A stretch of 40,658 nucleotides of DNA, taken from an uncultured Alphaproteobacteria bacterium. GTDB lineage: Bacteria > Pseudomonadota > Alphaproteobacteria > UBA8366 > JADFVY01. A program made the position numbers and the translations under genes. The DNA is taken from the NCBI GenBank assembly GCA_947259105.1, contig CAMYKU010000031.1:38157-78814 (forward strand), written 5' to 3'. The notes beneath the pieces are model-generated. The model saw only the letters and a program-made list of their open reading frames with translations, was not told the origin of the DNA and ran no database searches. Below are positions 23,628 through 32,578 of this stretch, one piece after another; the stretch's first letter is position 1; each line of letters begins with the position of its first letter.

Positions 23628-24998
23628 CTACTCCGCCGGGCGGCGCTGTCCGATGTGCCGTCGCACGCCAAGCCGCCTGACCGTCAGCCAGGCGGCGCCG
23701 CCCAGTAGGACCGGCAGCGCCGCGAGGCCGATGAGGACCACCGTCCATTCCCGCTCGAAGCCGGGCCAATCGACATATCCAAGGTCCGGCGCCCGCTCGA
23801 GCATCCAGTGCCACGCCGTGTGCGCGATGAAGGCCGACAGGATCGCAATGCCAAGCCGCCGGAACGAGGGAGTCCTGAACAGCACCGCGGTTGCCGGCAG
23901 CACGAGGGCGAGTACCAGCAGCTGGCCCAGCTCGACTCCCAGATTGAAGGACAGCAGCGAGACCAGCAGGTGGTCGCCGGCGAACTGGAGGTCCTGTTTT
24001 AGCGCAAACGAAAAGCCGAAACCGTGGACGAGGCCGAAGGCGCCGGTCACCAGCCAGCGCCACCGCAGGATACGCTCCTCGCCGCGGTCCCTCAGCATGG
24101 CCACGATGTTCTCCAGCGCCATGTAGAGGATCGACACGGCGATCAGCGTCTCGACCAGGGGCGGGAACCATTCGCCGGCGGGCACCAGCCCCAGGGCCGA
24201 CGCGATCAGTGTGATCGAATGCGCCACCGTGAACGAGGTGACCACCGCGGCGAGTTTCCAGAACTGCCGGAGGCCGAAGGGGACGATCAGGCACAAGAGG
24301 AACAGCAGATGGTCAATGCCGTCGAGGATGTGGCTGAACCCCAGTTTGACGAAGCTCCACACGGCCTGGTGCCATCTCGGGTCCAGCGCCAGGCGGCCGA
24401 AACCGCCGTGGATCTCGTAGGCGCGCACCGCGCCGGCGGGCGGCAAGTAGCGGAGGATCATCTTCAGGCGGCCCGAGAGACCCGGGGCGACCTGGAATTC
24501 GAGCGCGAAATCCGAATCCGGCGAGCGGATGGGAAACTCGTAATGGACGTCGAAATAACCCTGGTTCCAGAACACCATCTCGCTGTCGGGAAGGGGCGGG
24601 CCTTCGATGGATGCCAGGGCCGCCGCATAGCTCTCGAAGGATCTGTCCGACGGCAGCGATATACGCGCGACCGCTTTTGTGTGCCGCAGGGCGACTCCGT
24701 CCTCGAAGAGACCGATCTCCCTGGCGGTCGCCGCTATCGATCTCTGCAACCCTTCGTCGATGCGGTCGAGCACCAGATATCCCGGCCCCTTCTTGGGCAG
24801 GTCCATGCCGGTCAGCATGATCAGTGGGACACGCGCCACGAAGTGCAGCTTCTGCCCTTGCGGCTTCACGAATCCGTTCAGGACGATCTGGTTCGGAATG
24901 TCATGGGCCGGCGCCGGGGCCGGCGCAAAGACGAGCACGGCCAGTACGGCAAGAGAGAGCCGAACCGGCCATTCCAGCACGCGGTATATGCGCCTCAC
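23628..24998 (-). CDS. HupE/UreJ family membrane protein
   Basis: The product of 456 residues has a cleavable signal (to about PAPAPAHD), an extracytoplasmic region of about 190 residues, then a HupE/UreJ-type membrane domain. The family motif is FSHILDGIDHLLFLLCLIVPFG, shown here in two parts as SHILDGIDHL and LLFLL. Further histidines occur in VAHSITL, LVHGFGFSFAL and IAHTAWHW, and there are six or seven hydrophobic segments. HupE/UreJ proteins are linked to nickel or cobalt uptake; the long form is of unknown function. The GTG at 24998 is preferred because GGGGAGGA precedes it; an ATG at 25088 lacks a site. Confidence 0.8.
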   Translation of the reverse strand: MRRIYRVLEWPVRLSLAVLAVLVFAPAPAPAHDIPNQIVLNGFVKPQGQKLHFVARVPLIMLTGMDLPKKGPGYLVLDRIDEGLQRSIAATAREIGLFEDGVALRHTKAVARISLPSDRSFESYAAALASIEGPPLPDSEMVFWNQGYFDVHYEFPIRSPDSDFALEFQVAPGLSGRLKMILRYLPPAGAVRAYEIHGGFGRLALDPRWHQAVWSFVKLGFSHILDGIDHLLFLLCLIVPFGLRQFWKLAAVVTSFTVAHSITLIASALGLVPAGEWFPPLVETLIAVSILYMALENIVAMLRDRGEERILRWRWLVTGAFGLVHGFGFSFALKQDLQFAGDHLLVSLLSFNLGVELGQLLVLALVLPATAVLFRTPSFRRLGIAILSAFIAHTAWHWMLERAPDLGYVDWPGFEREWTVVLIGLAALPVLLGGAAWLTVRRLGVRRHIGQRRPAE

Positions 24999-25224
24999 GG
25001 TCTCGCGTCCTCCCCGCGTGATATTGAGCGCGTGGTCTGCCGCGAGTCTAGCATGCCCCCAGTTGCGCCGCAGCTTCCGCTGCGGCATGCGTCGCAGTCA
25101 GGCACGATACGGCGAAAGCGCTTGCGGCGGCCACAAAGCCCTGCGGCACCCGGTTTTCCCGGGTGCCGCAGAACCCTCTTCAGGGTCTCATACCCTCTCT
25201 CAAAATCACCAACCGCGCGACGTT

Positions 25225-26718
25225 TCAATCGTCGTCGTGGTCGTCGTCGTCGTGATCGTCGTCGTCGTGATCGTCGTCGTCGTGATCGTCATCCCGGTCG
25301 GCGTATGGATCGCAGCCTTTGGATCCCTTACGCTTGAATTTCTGGGCGCGTTTGCCGGTATCGACCTCGGCGGTGTACATGTTGCCTTCGGAGTCGATCG
25401 CCAGATTGTGCACCCAGTGGAACTGTCCGGCCGAACGGCCGCCCCGGCCGAAACTCGCGAGGATCTCCAGGGATGCCCGGTCCAGCGTGTCGATCTGCTG
25501 GTTGGATCCGTCGACATTGTGCAGGCAGCTCTGCCACATGTCCGAGGAGGTGTCGAGGTCCCACACCGAACCGGGGCCCAGGGTCAGCGGTCTGATGAAT
25601 TTTTCCTCGACGAAGCCGCATTTACCTTCTTCCCCAAGAGGATTGGCGCACGCGGCGCCGACGACGTTCTTGTCGAACACCTGGATACGGTCGTTGACGC
25701 GGTCGCAGACGTAGACAAGCCCGTCATTGGTGACTCGCGCGCAATGCACCGGGTTGCGGAAGTTCATGGGTTTGACTCCGGCATCCCTGTCGTCGGAATA
25801 GGGACCAACCGCATCCGCCGCGGCATCGTCAACCGGGTTCTGGCCATAGGCGCCCCAGTGCCGCTTGTACATCCCGCTGGCGGCGTCGACCACCAGGATG
25901 CGGTGGTTGCCATAGCCGTCGGAGATATAGAGCTCATTGGCCTCGGGGTCCACCTCCATGTCCGCGGGCCGCCATACCTGCGGTGTGCCATTGGAGGCCC
26001 CGTTCGTGTCATTGCTGACTGCCGAGCTCTGACCCGGGTCACCGATCTGCAGCAGGAAGGTCCCATCGTTGGCAAACTTGAGCACCATGGAGTCATAGCC
26101 ATGGGTGCCGGCCCAGAGCGCCGGGTTACCGCCGATGAGGCCGGTGCCGTTTCCGTTCCCGCCGATATAGACGTTGTCGTTGTGATCCACGAAAATGCCG
26201 TGCTCGCCGGCGGGCCACTGGCAACCCGCGGCCGGATCGCAGCGCCCCCCTGCGCCAAGGAAACCGGGGTCGGCCGGACCGCCCCAGCCCTGGAGAAAGT
26301 TGCCCTTGGGGTCAAACTGCATCACCGCGGGGGCGGGGAAGCAACACTCCGAGATGGCCCCCGCGGGCCTGGCCTGGCCAAGTTCGTTGACAGGATTTCC
26401 GTCGGGATCGAGGATCAAGTTTCCATCGTCGTCAAACTGATCCAACGCGCCCGCCTCGTCGCTGGTCAGGGTGCGCGCCCGCTGGACGATCCAGATATTG
26501 TCATGCCGGTCGACGGCGATGCCGCCGACCTGGCCTATGAGCCAATTGTTGGGCAGCGGTTTCGGCCAGCCCGGCACAACCCGGAATTTGGGTGCCTTGA
26601 CGTCGTCGCCGTCGTCGTCCGCCATCGCGGGCGCCGACGGCACGGCGACCGCCAAAACAAGTGCCGCCAAGGCCGAGTTCGCGAGCAGGTAATTCAGTGT
26701 GTTCAGCACACGTGGCAT
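25225..26718 (-). CDS. Exported NHL-type beta-propeller protein with Asp/His-rich tail
   Basis: The 497-residue product has a signal peptide (ALAALVLAVAVPSAPAMA) and then repeated propeller units with VDRHDNIWIVQR, VDHNDNVYIGGNGNG, VDPEANELYISDGYGNHRI and IDSEGNMYTAEVD. These match NHL-repeat/six-bladed propeller proteins of the periplasm. Six or more cysteines may form disulfides. The last 24 residues are only Asp, His and one Arg, built on a DDDDH unit, which could bind divalent metal. GGGAGGACACT precedes the ATG. No catalytic residues are assigned; some relatives are peptidyl-alpha-hydroxyglycine lyase-like, but that is not shown here. Confidence 0.82.
   Translation of the reverse strand: MPRVLNTLNYLLANSALAALVLAVAVPSAPAMADDDGDDVKAPKFRVVPGWPKPLPNNWLIGQVGGIAVDRHDNIWIVQRARTLTSDEAGALDQFDDDGNLILDPDGNPVNELGQARPAGAISECCFPAPAVMQFDPKGNFLQGWGGPADPGFLGAGGRCDPAAGCQWPAGEHGIFVDHNDNVYIGGNGNGTGLIGGNPALWAGTHGYDSMVLKFANDGTFLLQIGDPGQSSAVSNDTNGASNGTPQVWRPADMEVDPEANELYISDGYGNHRILVVDAASGMYKRHWGAYGQNPVDDAAADAVGPYSDDRDAGVKPMNFRNPVHCARVTNDGLVYVCDRVNDRIQVFDKNVVGAACANPLGEEGKCGFVEEKFIRPLTLGPGSVWDLDTSSDMWQSCLHNVDGSNQQIDTLDRASLEILASFGRGGRSAGQFHWVHNLAIDSEGNMYTAEVDTGKRAQKFKRKGSKGCDPYADRDDDHDDDDHDDDDHDDDDHDDD
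25228..25300 (-). repeat. 15-bp coding tandem repeat (DDDDH tail)
   Basis: The unit GTCGTCGTCGTGATC (plus-strand) is repeated about four times with small changes. It encodes the Asp/His tail of the propeller protein and could change copy number by slippage. Confidence 0.85.
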
Positions 26719-27182
26719 AGTGTCCTCCCATCATTGAAGAGACATGAACGCTGAACCGCGCCGCCGAAACCGGTTTCGAGTGAGCGGGCCAGGCCCCAAT
26801 GAAAGCCCCTGGCCGAAAAACAGCTCCCTGCTGCGCCGTTCGGTATGAACCGACTCCACCCCGGCCACCAAGCGTTGGGCCGGGTCATTGAGGTACTATC
26901 AATGAGTTTTTTTTAGGGTGTCGCGGCCGAACCGCAACCCGGTAGCCGTTTCTCACTCTGAGGCTGGCCTATGGCCGCGAACCCGCTTTCGTTAACTATA
27001 TTTCCGGTTGAGCGCTTAGTAAAGGATTTTCCTGCGGTACGTCATGCGCCGAACCGGCGATTGCCATGGTACGCAGGCGCTGCGACGCCAGGAGACGCGC
27101 TCCGGCCTGATCAACCGCCGCGGGAACGCGTCCAGGGGCGTCGTGCCGGCGCACGTCCCCTTTCATGCCGCCGCCCGGCCCG
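26719..27182. other. Intergenic region, no gene seen
   Basis: This 464-bp gap lies upstream of the propeller gene and downstream of the MscS gene, both on the minus strand. Open frames here show no family features. It contains the 7-bp inverted repeat at 26885-26905 beside a run of eight T, and presumably the propeller gene promoter. Confidence 0.5.
26885..26905. promoter_or_regulatory. Inverted repeat in the propeller-gene upstream region
   Basis: TCATTGA and TCAATGA are perfect arms around 7 bp, about 170 bp before the propeller start. A run of eight T follows at 26907-26914. It may be an operator; as a terminator it would serve no visible plus-strand gene. Confidence 0.3.
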
Positions 27183-28499
27183 CTATTCGGCCGCGGACGA
27201 CACCACCGGCACCGGTTCGGCCGAGCGGATGTGCAGGTCCCGCTGCGGGAACGGAATCTCGATGCCGTGTTCGTGGAACTTGTCCCAGACCAGCAACAGG
27301 ACCAGGCTCTTTACATTGGAGACCCCGTTCTGCGGGTCGTTGATCCAGATTCGCAGCTCCAGGTCCACCGAACTGTCGCCGAAGCCCTTCAGCAGGCACA
27401 CGCTCTTCGGCGATTCGACGACCCGTTCCACCTCGGCAGCGGCGTCGAGGCAGAGCGCGATGGCTTTGCGGACGTCGGACTTGTACGAGATCCCGATCGG
27501 GATCTTCAGGCGCACCTCGTTGTTGCTGTACGACCAGTTCACGACCTGCTGGGTAATGATGTCCTCGTTCGGGATCAGGTATTCCGTGCCGTCGCGCGTT
27601 ACGACCGAGGCGTAGCGCGCGCCCAGCGTGTTGATCCAGCCGTAGGTCTCGCCGACGCTGATCACGTCGCCCGGCTTCACCGACTTGTCCATCAGCAGGA
27701 TGACGCCGCTGATCAGGTTGGAGACCACCTTCTGCAGGCCGAAACCGATACCGACACCGACGGCGCCGCTGAACACCGCAAAGGCCGTCAGGTCGATTCC
27801 GACGGAACTCAGCGCGGCAACGATCGCGACCGTGATCAGCACGATCTTGAGCAATTTGGCGAACAGGACCTGGACCGACGGCGTCAGGTTGGGAAGAGTG
27901 CGAATGCGCCGCTCCAAAAGGCTGGAAAGCATGGTCGCGAGCCACAGCAGGAGCGCCAGCGACAGCACCCCCTTGATCGCGGTCAGGGCGGATACGCGCA
28001 GATCACCCAGTTGCAGGGCGAGGCCGTCCAGCAGGATGATGGCGTCGTCCAGCAGACCGACGATGTTGAGCGCCGCGACCGTCCAGGCGGAGATGGCGAT
28101 CAGCTTCGACCAGGTCGGATCGTGCACGAACTGCGAGGCGAGCCGGATCACGACCCAGGCGGTCAGCAGGCTGACCGTAATCTGGATGAGCTGATGCGGC
28201 CAGCCCGCCTGGCCGGCAACGATGACCGAGGTCCACTGCAGGATCAGCCAGACGATCGGCAGCGCCAGCGGTGCGATGACCCGTGCCGCCTGGATGCCGC
28301 CTTTTTCCATCCGTTTGGTCTTGCCCAGGCGTTCGATCCAGCGGCGGAGCCCGGGAGCGACCGGCAAGGCCACCAGAAACGCGAGCGCGATGACGGCCAC
28401 CTGGCCGAGCGTGCTCAGGACAAGCACGTCATCGACGAACCAGCGAGACAGTTCCAGGTAATACGCTTCCAGGACCTGGACATCGATCAGCTTTTCCAT
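27183..28499 (-). CDS. MscS-family mechanosensitive ion channel
   Basis: The 438-residue protein has about six N-terminal hydrophobic segments, then the MscS pore helix and cytoplasmic beta domain. The pore region reads FAVFSGAVGVGIGFGLQK followed by NLISGVILLMDKSVKPGD, a close match to MscS. GTEYLIPNEDIITQQVVNWS is the conserved beta-domain block. It would release solutes on osmotic downshock. It lies 38 bp downstream of the ZntB/CorA gene on the same strand and may share its transcript. The extra N-terminal membrane segments place it among the medium-length MscS proteins. Confidence 0.92.
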   Translation of the reverse strand: MEKLIDVQVLEAYYLELSRWFVDDVLVLSTLGQVAVIALAFLVALPVAPGLRRWIERLGKTKRMEKGGIQAARVIAPLALPIVWLILQWTSVIVAGQAGWPHQLIQITVSLLTAWVVIRLASQFVHDPTWSKLIAISAWTVAALNIVGLLDDAIILLDGLALQLGDLRVSALTAIKGVLSLALLLWLATMLSSLLERRIRTLPNLTPSVQVLFAKLLKIVLITVAIVAALSSVGIDLTAFAVFSGAVGVGIGFGLQKVVSNLISGVILLMDKSVKPGDVISVGETYGWINTLGARYASVVTRDGTEYLIPNEDIITQQVVNWSYSNNEVRLKIPIGISYKSDVRKAIALCLDAAAEVERVVESPKSVCLLKGFGDSSVDLELRIWINDPQNGVSNVKSLVLLLVWDKFHEHGIEIPFPQRDLHIRSAEPVPVVSSAAE

Positions 28500-28537
28500 T
28501 TAACCCCCCTTTTGGGTCAGGACGACGAACGGACCGC

Positions 28538-29512
28538 TCATATCCATTTCAGGCGGCGCAGCAAGATAACCTCGACCACGGCAATTGCGACAAGCCCGAC
28601 AACGACGCCCGTGAACGCCCAGATGTTCTCGACGCCGGGCATGCCGCCGACATTGATGCCGAACAGGCCGGTCACCAGGCTCGGCGGCAGCAGCACGGCG
28701 GCCACGATGGTCAGGAGATACATGGTCTTATTCATCTGGTCGGCCAGCCGGTTATTGAGTTCGTCCTGGGTGACCGCCGCGCGTTCCCGCGCCGCGTCGA
28801 GGTCCTCGACGTAGCGCAGGGTGCGGTCGGCGATTTCGCGCAGATGCGCCTTGTGGGAGGTTTCCAGCCAGCTGGCCTGTTCCATCGGCAGGCGCGCCAT
28901 GACATCGCGCTGGGGCGCAAGGTACCGGCGCAGCGAAATCGCCTCGCGACGGATCTCGCCGATCTTCGATCGCAGGGCGGCGCTGTGTTCGGTCAGAACC
29001 TCGTCTTCCAGTTCGTCGACGCGGTCATCGAGCTCGTTGACGACCGGCCCCATGCGGTCGATCAGCCGGTCCGCCAGGCGGTGCAGGAACTCGCCCGGTC
29101 CCGTGGGGCCCACGCCGGCCTCGATCGCCTCACGGAGATCGTTCACGGCCATCAGACGCCGGTGCCGCAGGCTGATGATCCGGTCTGCGGCAAGCCAGAC
29201 GCGGACACCGACCATGTCCTGCGGGTCGGCGCCGGGGTTGAGGTTCACGCCGCGCAAGATCACCAGCATGGCATCGCCCTGGGGGAGTACGCGCGGGCGT
29301 ACCTCTTCCTGCAACAGGGTCTGGCAGATCAGGGGGTCGATGCCGCTTTCTTCTTCGAGCCAGTGCCTGGTGCGGCTTCCCATGTGGTCCAGATGCACCC
29401 AGAGAATGCCCTGGTCGGGTGTCCAGCTCTCGATCTCCGGCCAGCCGACCGCCCGGCCGCCACCCTTGCCGTCAAGAACGAACGCATAGAGCAGACCATC
29501 GGTCTCGTTCAT
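28538..29512 (-). CDS. CorA-family transporter, ZntB-like
   Basis: The 324-residue protein has the CorA fold: a long acidic helical cytoplasmic region (AVNDLREAIEAGVGP, ELDDRVDELEDEVL) and two C-terminal membrane helices. The pore motif is GINVGG rather than the GMN of magnesium CorA, which is characteristic of ZntB zinc transporters. Another conserved region is NNRLADQMNKTMYLLTIVAA. The start at 29512 (MNETDG) is chosen because GAGGAAA precedes it; an ATG nine codons upstream has none. Direction of zinc transport in this family has been debated, so only zinc/divalent cation transport is claimed. Confidence 0.88.
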   Translation of the reverse strand: MNETDGLLYAFVLDGKGGGRAVGWPEIESWTPDQGILWVHLDHMGSRTRHWLEEESGIDPLICQTLLQEEVRPRVLPQGDAMLVILRGVNLNPGADPQDMVGVRVWLAADRIISLRHRRLMAVNDLREAIEAGVGPTGPGEFLHRLADRLIDRMGPVVNELDDRVDELEDEVLTEHSAALRSKIGEIRREAISLRRYLAPQRDVMARLPMEQASWLETSHKAHLREIADRTLRYVEDLDAARERAAVTQDELNNRLADQMNKTMYLLTIVAAVLLPPSLVTGLFGINVGGMPGVENIWAFTGVVVGLVAIAVVEVILLRRLKWI

Positions 29513-29815
29513 CGGATTTCCTCTCTGATGGGCTTCCATTATCGTACACCTTTACCCTTTTGTACCATGCGAACGACGCCGATATCGAGCAAGGCGCCGA
29601 TCCCGTGCGGGGCATTGCGTGGCTCCGGCATCGTGGGCCCGCCCGGGGCGCCCGTCGGCGGCGGGCGGACGACACCTCACGGTCTTCCTGGTTTTTCCCG
29701 CGCCGGCAGATTGTGCTATGTGTGCCGCCCCGGGGCGACGGGCTTCAACAGAGTGTGGGTTCAGGCGCGTTCCGGCGACAAGGTTCGCGAATTATGGTAT
29801 TGAATCCATTATAAA
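29513..29815. other. Divergent intergenic region, no gene seen
   Basis: This 303-bp spacer separates the ZntB-like gene (minus) from dusA (plus) and should contain both promoters. The right end is AT-rich (GAATTATGGTATTGAATCC), directly before the dusA ATG. No convincing -35/-10 pair or coding frame was found. Confidence 0.45.
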
Positions 29816-30835
29816 ATGAAGAGATTCAACGCCCACCGACTGTGCGTCGCGCCGATGATGGAATGGACGGACCGGCATTGCCGGGTGTTCCTGCGGGCGC
29901 TGACGAAACGCACGCTGCTGTATACCGAGATGGTGCATTGCGGTGCGGTGCTGCACGGCGATGTGGAACGGCATCTCGGCCACGATGCGGTCGAACATCC
30001 GGTCGCGCTGCAGCTGGGCGGTTCCGACCCGCGGGACCTTGCGGCCGCGTCGAGGATCGGCGAATCGTTCGGATACGACGAGATCAACCTGAATATTGGC
30101 TGCCCCAGCGAGCGGGTCAGCGCCGGCCGTTTCGGCGCCTGCCTGATGGCCGAGCCGGAACTCGTACGCGACGCCGTCGGGGCCATGATCGAAGCCGTGG
30201 GCGTGCCGGTCACGGTGAAGTCGCGCACCGGGATCGACGATCGGGACTCATACGACGCCCTTTCCGGATTCGTCGGGACGGTCGCGCAAAGCGGGTGCCG
30301 CACCTTCATCATCCATGCGCGGAAGGCGCTGCTGTCCGGCCTTTCTCCGAAGCAGAACCGGGAAATTCCGCCGCTCAATTACGATTACGTGACCCGTATC
30401 AAGGCGGATTTCCCGGATCTCGAAATCGTGGTGAACGGCGGCCTGCAGTCGATCGGGGATGCGCTGGCGCAGCTGGAAGTGCTCGACGGCGCGATGATCG
30501 GCCGTGCCGCCTACCATGATCCGTGGATCCTGCGCGATGCCGACCGGCGTGTCTTTGGCGCCGATGACGGGCCGGCAACCCGGCACGCCGTTGTCGAGCG
30601 CATGCTGCCGTACATCGAGTCCCGGTGCCGGGCGGGTGTCCCGCTGCAGCGGATCACGCGGCACATGCTGGGCCTGTTCAACGGCGTGCCGGGCGCAAGG
30701 GCGTGGCGCCGCTATCTCAGCGAAAACACGTGCCGCGAAGGCGCCGGGCCCGAAACCGTCCAGGCGGCTGCGGCCCTGGTTTCAGTGCAGCCAATAGTGG
30801 CCAGGGATTTGGCGACGTCCGCGGGCGGCCCCTGA
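29816..30835 (+). CDS. dusA: tRNA-dihydrouridine(20/20a) synthase DusA
   Basis: The 339-residue flavoenzyme reduces uridines in the tRNA D-loop with NADPH and FMN. It shows the Dus start [36 protein letters not shown] including the catalytic cysteine in [16 protein letters not shown], and [18 protein letters not shown], which is diagnostic of the DusA subgroup. VVNGGLQS binds FMN phosphate. The start has an AT-rich leader without an obvious ribosome site; the ATG immediately precedes the conserved N-terminus, so it is secure. Confidence 0.94.
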   Translation: MKRFNAHRLCVAPMMEWTDRHCRVFLRALTKRTLLYTEMVHCGAVLHGDVERHLGHDAVEHPVALQLGGSDPRDLAAASRIGESFGYDEINLNIGCPSERVSAGRFGACLMAEPELVRDAVGAMIEAVGVPVTVKSRTGIDDRDSYDALSGFVGTVAQSGCRTFIIHARKALLSGLSPKQNREIPPLNYDYVTRIKADFPDLEIVVNGGLQSIGDALAQLEVLDGAMIGRAAYHDPWILRDADRRVFGADDGPATRHAVVERMLPYIESRCRAGVPLQRITRHMLGLFNGVPGARAWRRYLSENTCREGAGPETVQAAAALVSVQPIVARDLATSAGGP

Positions 30836-30963
30836 CCTCTCGATTTCTCACAGCAGTGTTATCAGGCTTGATACGACCCGCGGCTGATCCCGCGATAGGT
30901 TCGGTGTCATCTTCCGCCGCCGATCGGGCAGCGGCTGGTATGAGACAAATGGGAGGATCACCA

Positions 30964-32007
30964 ATGCATTCGTTCAAGTCCAGACTGCTTGCGACGGCAG
31001 GCGTTCCGCTGGCGCTGGCCGTCGGGGTCGGGCTATCCGCCGGCGCCGCGTCGGGCATCATCGCGAGCAAGCCGGCCATCGCGGCCTGTGCGGCCTGTCC
31101 AAACCCGTGCAATCCCTGTTGCGCCAAGAACCCGTGCAATCCGTGCGCCGCGGCCAACCCCTGCGCGGCGGCGAACCCATGCAATCCATGCGCGGCGAAG
31201 AATCCGTGCAATCCCTGTGCGGCGGCCAATCCGTGCGCGGCGAAGAACCCGTGCAATCCGTGCGCGGCGGCCAACCCCTGCAATCCCTGCGCGGCCGGAA
31301 CCCGGGCTGCGGTCAGCGTATCGAGCCGGTGCGTGGTGCCGCGCCTTGCCAAGGCAGTGCTCGCCAATCCCTGCGCGGCGAAGAATCCGTGCAGCCCCTG
31401 TGCGGTCAAGAACCCGTGCAATCCGTGCGCGGCGGCAAATCCCTGCAACCCCTGTGCGGCCGCGAACCCCTGCAATCCGTGCAACCCGTGCGGCGCAGGC
31501 GCCGCGGCCGAACTGACCAACGCCGAGGCCGCCACGGCCTACGATTGCGTGATCGGGCAGATGCGGTCGGCCTATGGCAAGTCGGGGAATTCCGTGGCGG
31601 CCAGTTATCAGGGCTGGCAGCGTTACAGCAAGGTGGCCTACCAGTCGGCAACCCATGGCAGCCGCTACGTGCAGAACTACGCCAATGCGAAGGGCCGCGC
31701 CTACGGCGCCTTCGAGAAGGCCGGCAGGATGCCGGTCGGTGCGACGCTCGCCAAAGACAGCTTCGCGGTGAACGGCAAGGGGCAGGTGACGCCGGGCCCG
31801 CTGTTCGTCATGCAGAAGATGCCCGCCGGGTTCAATCCGGCCGGCGGCGACTGGAAGTACACGATGATCATGCCCAACGGCTCGGTCTTTGGCGAGACCA
31901 AGGGCAAGAACGCGGCCGGCATGCAGTTCTGCATCGAGTGCCACATCGCCGTCGGCGACGATCAGGACAGCATGATGCTGCTGCCCGAGGAATACCGGGT
32001 TCGGTGA
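30964..32007 (+). CDS. Cytochrome P460 family protein with Cys/Asn/Pro repeat region
   Basis: The 347-residue product has a signal peptide ending near residue 40. Residues 42-176 are made of NPCNPCAA(A/K) units and contain 28 cysteines by my count. The array is interrupted at residues 111-134 by a different segment ([19 protein letters not shown]). The C-terminal 160 residues match cytochrome P460 proteins, with a c-type haem motif CIECH at 323-327 and [14 protein letters not shown] and [15 protein letters not shown] blocks. P460 proteins include hydroxylamine- and NO-oxidising enzymes, but many relatives are uncharacterised. The Cys repeats could bind metal or be disulfide-linked. GGGAGGA precedes the ATG at 30964. 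The stop overlaps a possible GTG start of the Sel1 gene. Confidence 0.85.
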   Translation: MHSFKSRLLATAGVPLALAVGVGLSAGAASGIIASKPAIAACAACPNPCNPCCAKNPCNPCAAANPCAAANPCNPCAAKNPCNPCAAANPCAAKNPCNPCAAANPCNPCAAGTRAAVSVSSRCVVPRLAKAVLANPCAAKNPCSPCAVKNPCNPCAAANPCNPCAAANPCNPCNPCGAGAAAELTNAEAATAYDCVIGQMRSAYGKSGNSVAASYQGWQRYSKVAYQSATHGSRYVQNYANAKGRAYGAFEKAGRMPVGATLAKDSFAVNGKGQVTPGPLFVMQKMPAGFNPAGGDWKYTMIMPNGSVFGETKGKNAAGMQFCIECHIAVGDDQDSMMLLPEEYRVR

Positions 32008-32109
32008 ACGATCTCCCTTGGGGGCGGGATCCTGCCCGGCCCGCTCCTCTTTTTTGCGCGCTGGCTGACTCGTGGAGCAACGAGCCTCGCAGCGGCGTGT
32101 GTCGTCCTG

Positions 32110-32574
32110 GTGCTCGCGGGACAAGCCAGGGCCGATTTTGCCGAGGGGCTGGCGGCTTACGATGGCGGCGACTATTACGCGGCGTACCTCGCTTGGCTGC
32201 CGCTCGCCAAGGCCGGTGACGGCGATGCCCAGGCGGCGATCGCCGATCTCTATCGTTCCCGGCTGCTCGGTGAACCCGTCAGCGCCATCGCCGCCCGGCG
32301 GGACGACAACGGGGCCGCGTGGTGGTACGGCCGGGCGGCCCGTTGCGGGCATGTCGTGGCCCAGCTCAACCTGGGCGATTTTTTTGCCCGCGGCATCGGC
32401 GTCGAGCAGGACCTGGTCCAGGCCTATCTCTGGCTCGGCCTTGCGGCGCGTCGGGGACGGGAATGGGCCAGCAACCGGCAGCGGGAAGTCGCGGCCGGCA
32501 TGACCGCGGAGCAAATCGCGGAAGGGCAGGGGCTGATCGCGGATTGGCGGCCGGACCCGGCCTGTCCCGGCTGA
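32110..32574 (+). CDS. Sel1-repeat protein (start uncertain, possible frameshift)
   Basis: The visible frame gives 154 residues with two Sel1-like repeats: AYLAWLPLAKAGDGDAQAA and AWWYGRAARCGHVVAQLNL, then GVEQDLVQAYLWLGLAARRG. Sel1 repeats mediate protein contacts, often in the envelope. The GTG at 32110 would cut into a hydrophobic stretch that reads LAAACVVLVLAGQARA one frame-register upstream, which looks like the end of a signal peptide. No ATG, GTG or TTG exists upstream in this frame before the P460 stop. A GTG at 32004 overlaps that stop and joins this signal peptide if one base is removed from the T run at 32050-32055, suggesting a frameshift. Confidence 0.65.
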   Translation: MLAGQARADFAEGLAAYDGGDYYAAYLAWLPLAKAGDGDAQAAIADLYRSRLLGEPVSAIAARRDDNGAAWWYGRAARCGHVVAQLNLGDFFARGIGVEQDLVQAYLWLGLAARRGREWASNRQREVAAGMTAEQIAEGQGLIADWRPDPACPG

Positions 32575-32578
32575 TCCG

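Noticed and set aside
22954..24294. 446-codon version of the HD-domain gene
   Set aside because: The added N-terminal part lies antisense-free but overlaps the HupE gene in another frame and has no family features; the 23538 start gives a normal HD protein.
24679..26754. Open frame of 691 codons opposite the propeller and HupE genes
   Set aside because: It mirrors the coding strand; its Val-rich run is just the antisense of the Asp/His tail.
31120..31500. CRISPR-like or recombination repeats in the P460 gene
   Set aside because: The repeats are in-frame coding units (NPCNPCAA) with no unique spacers.
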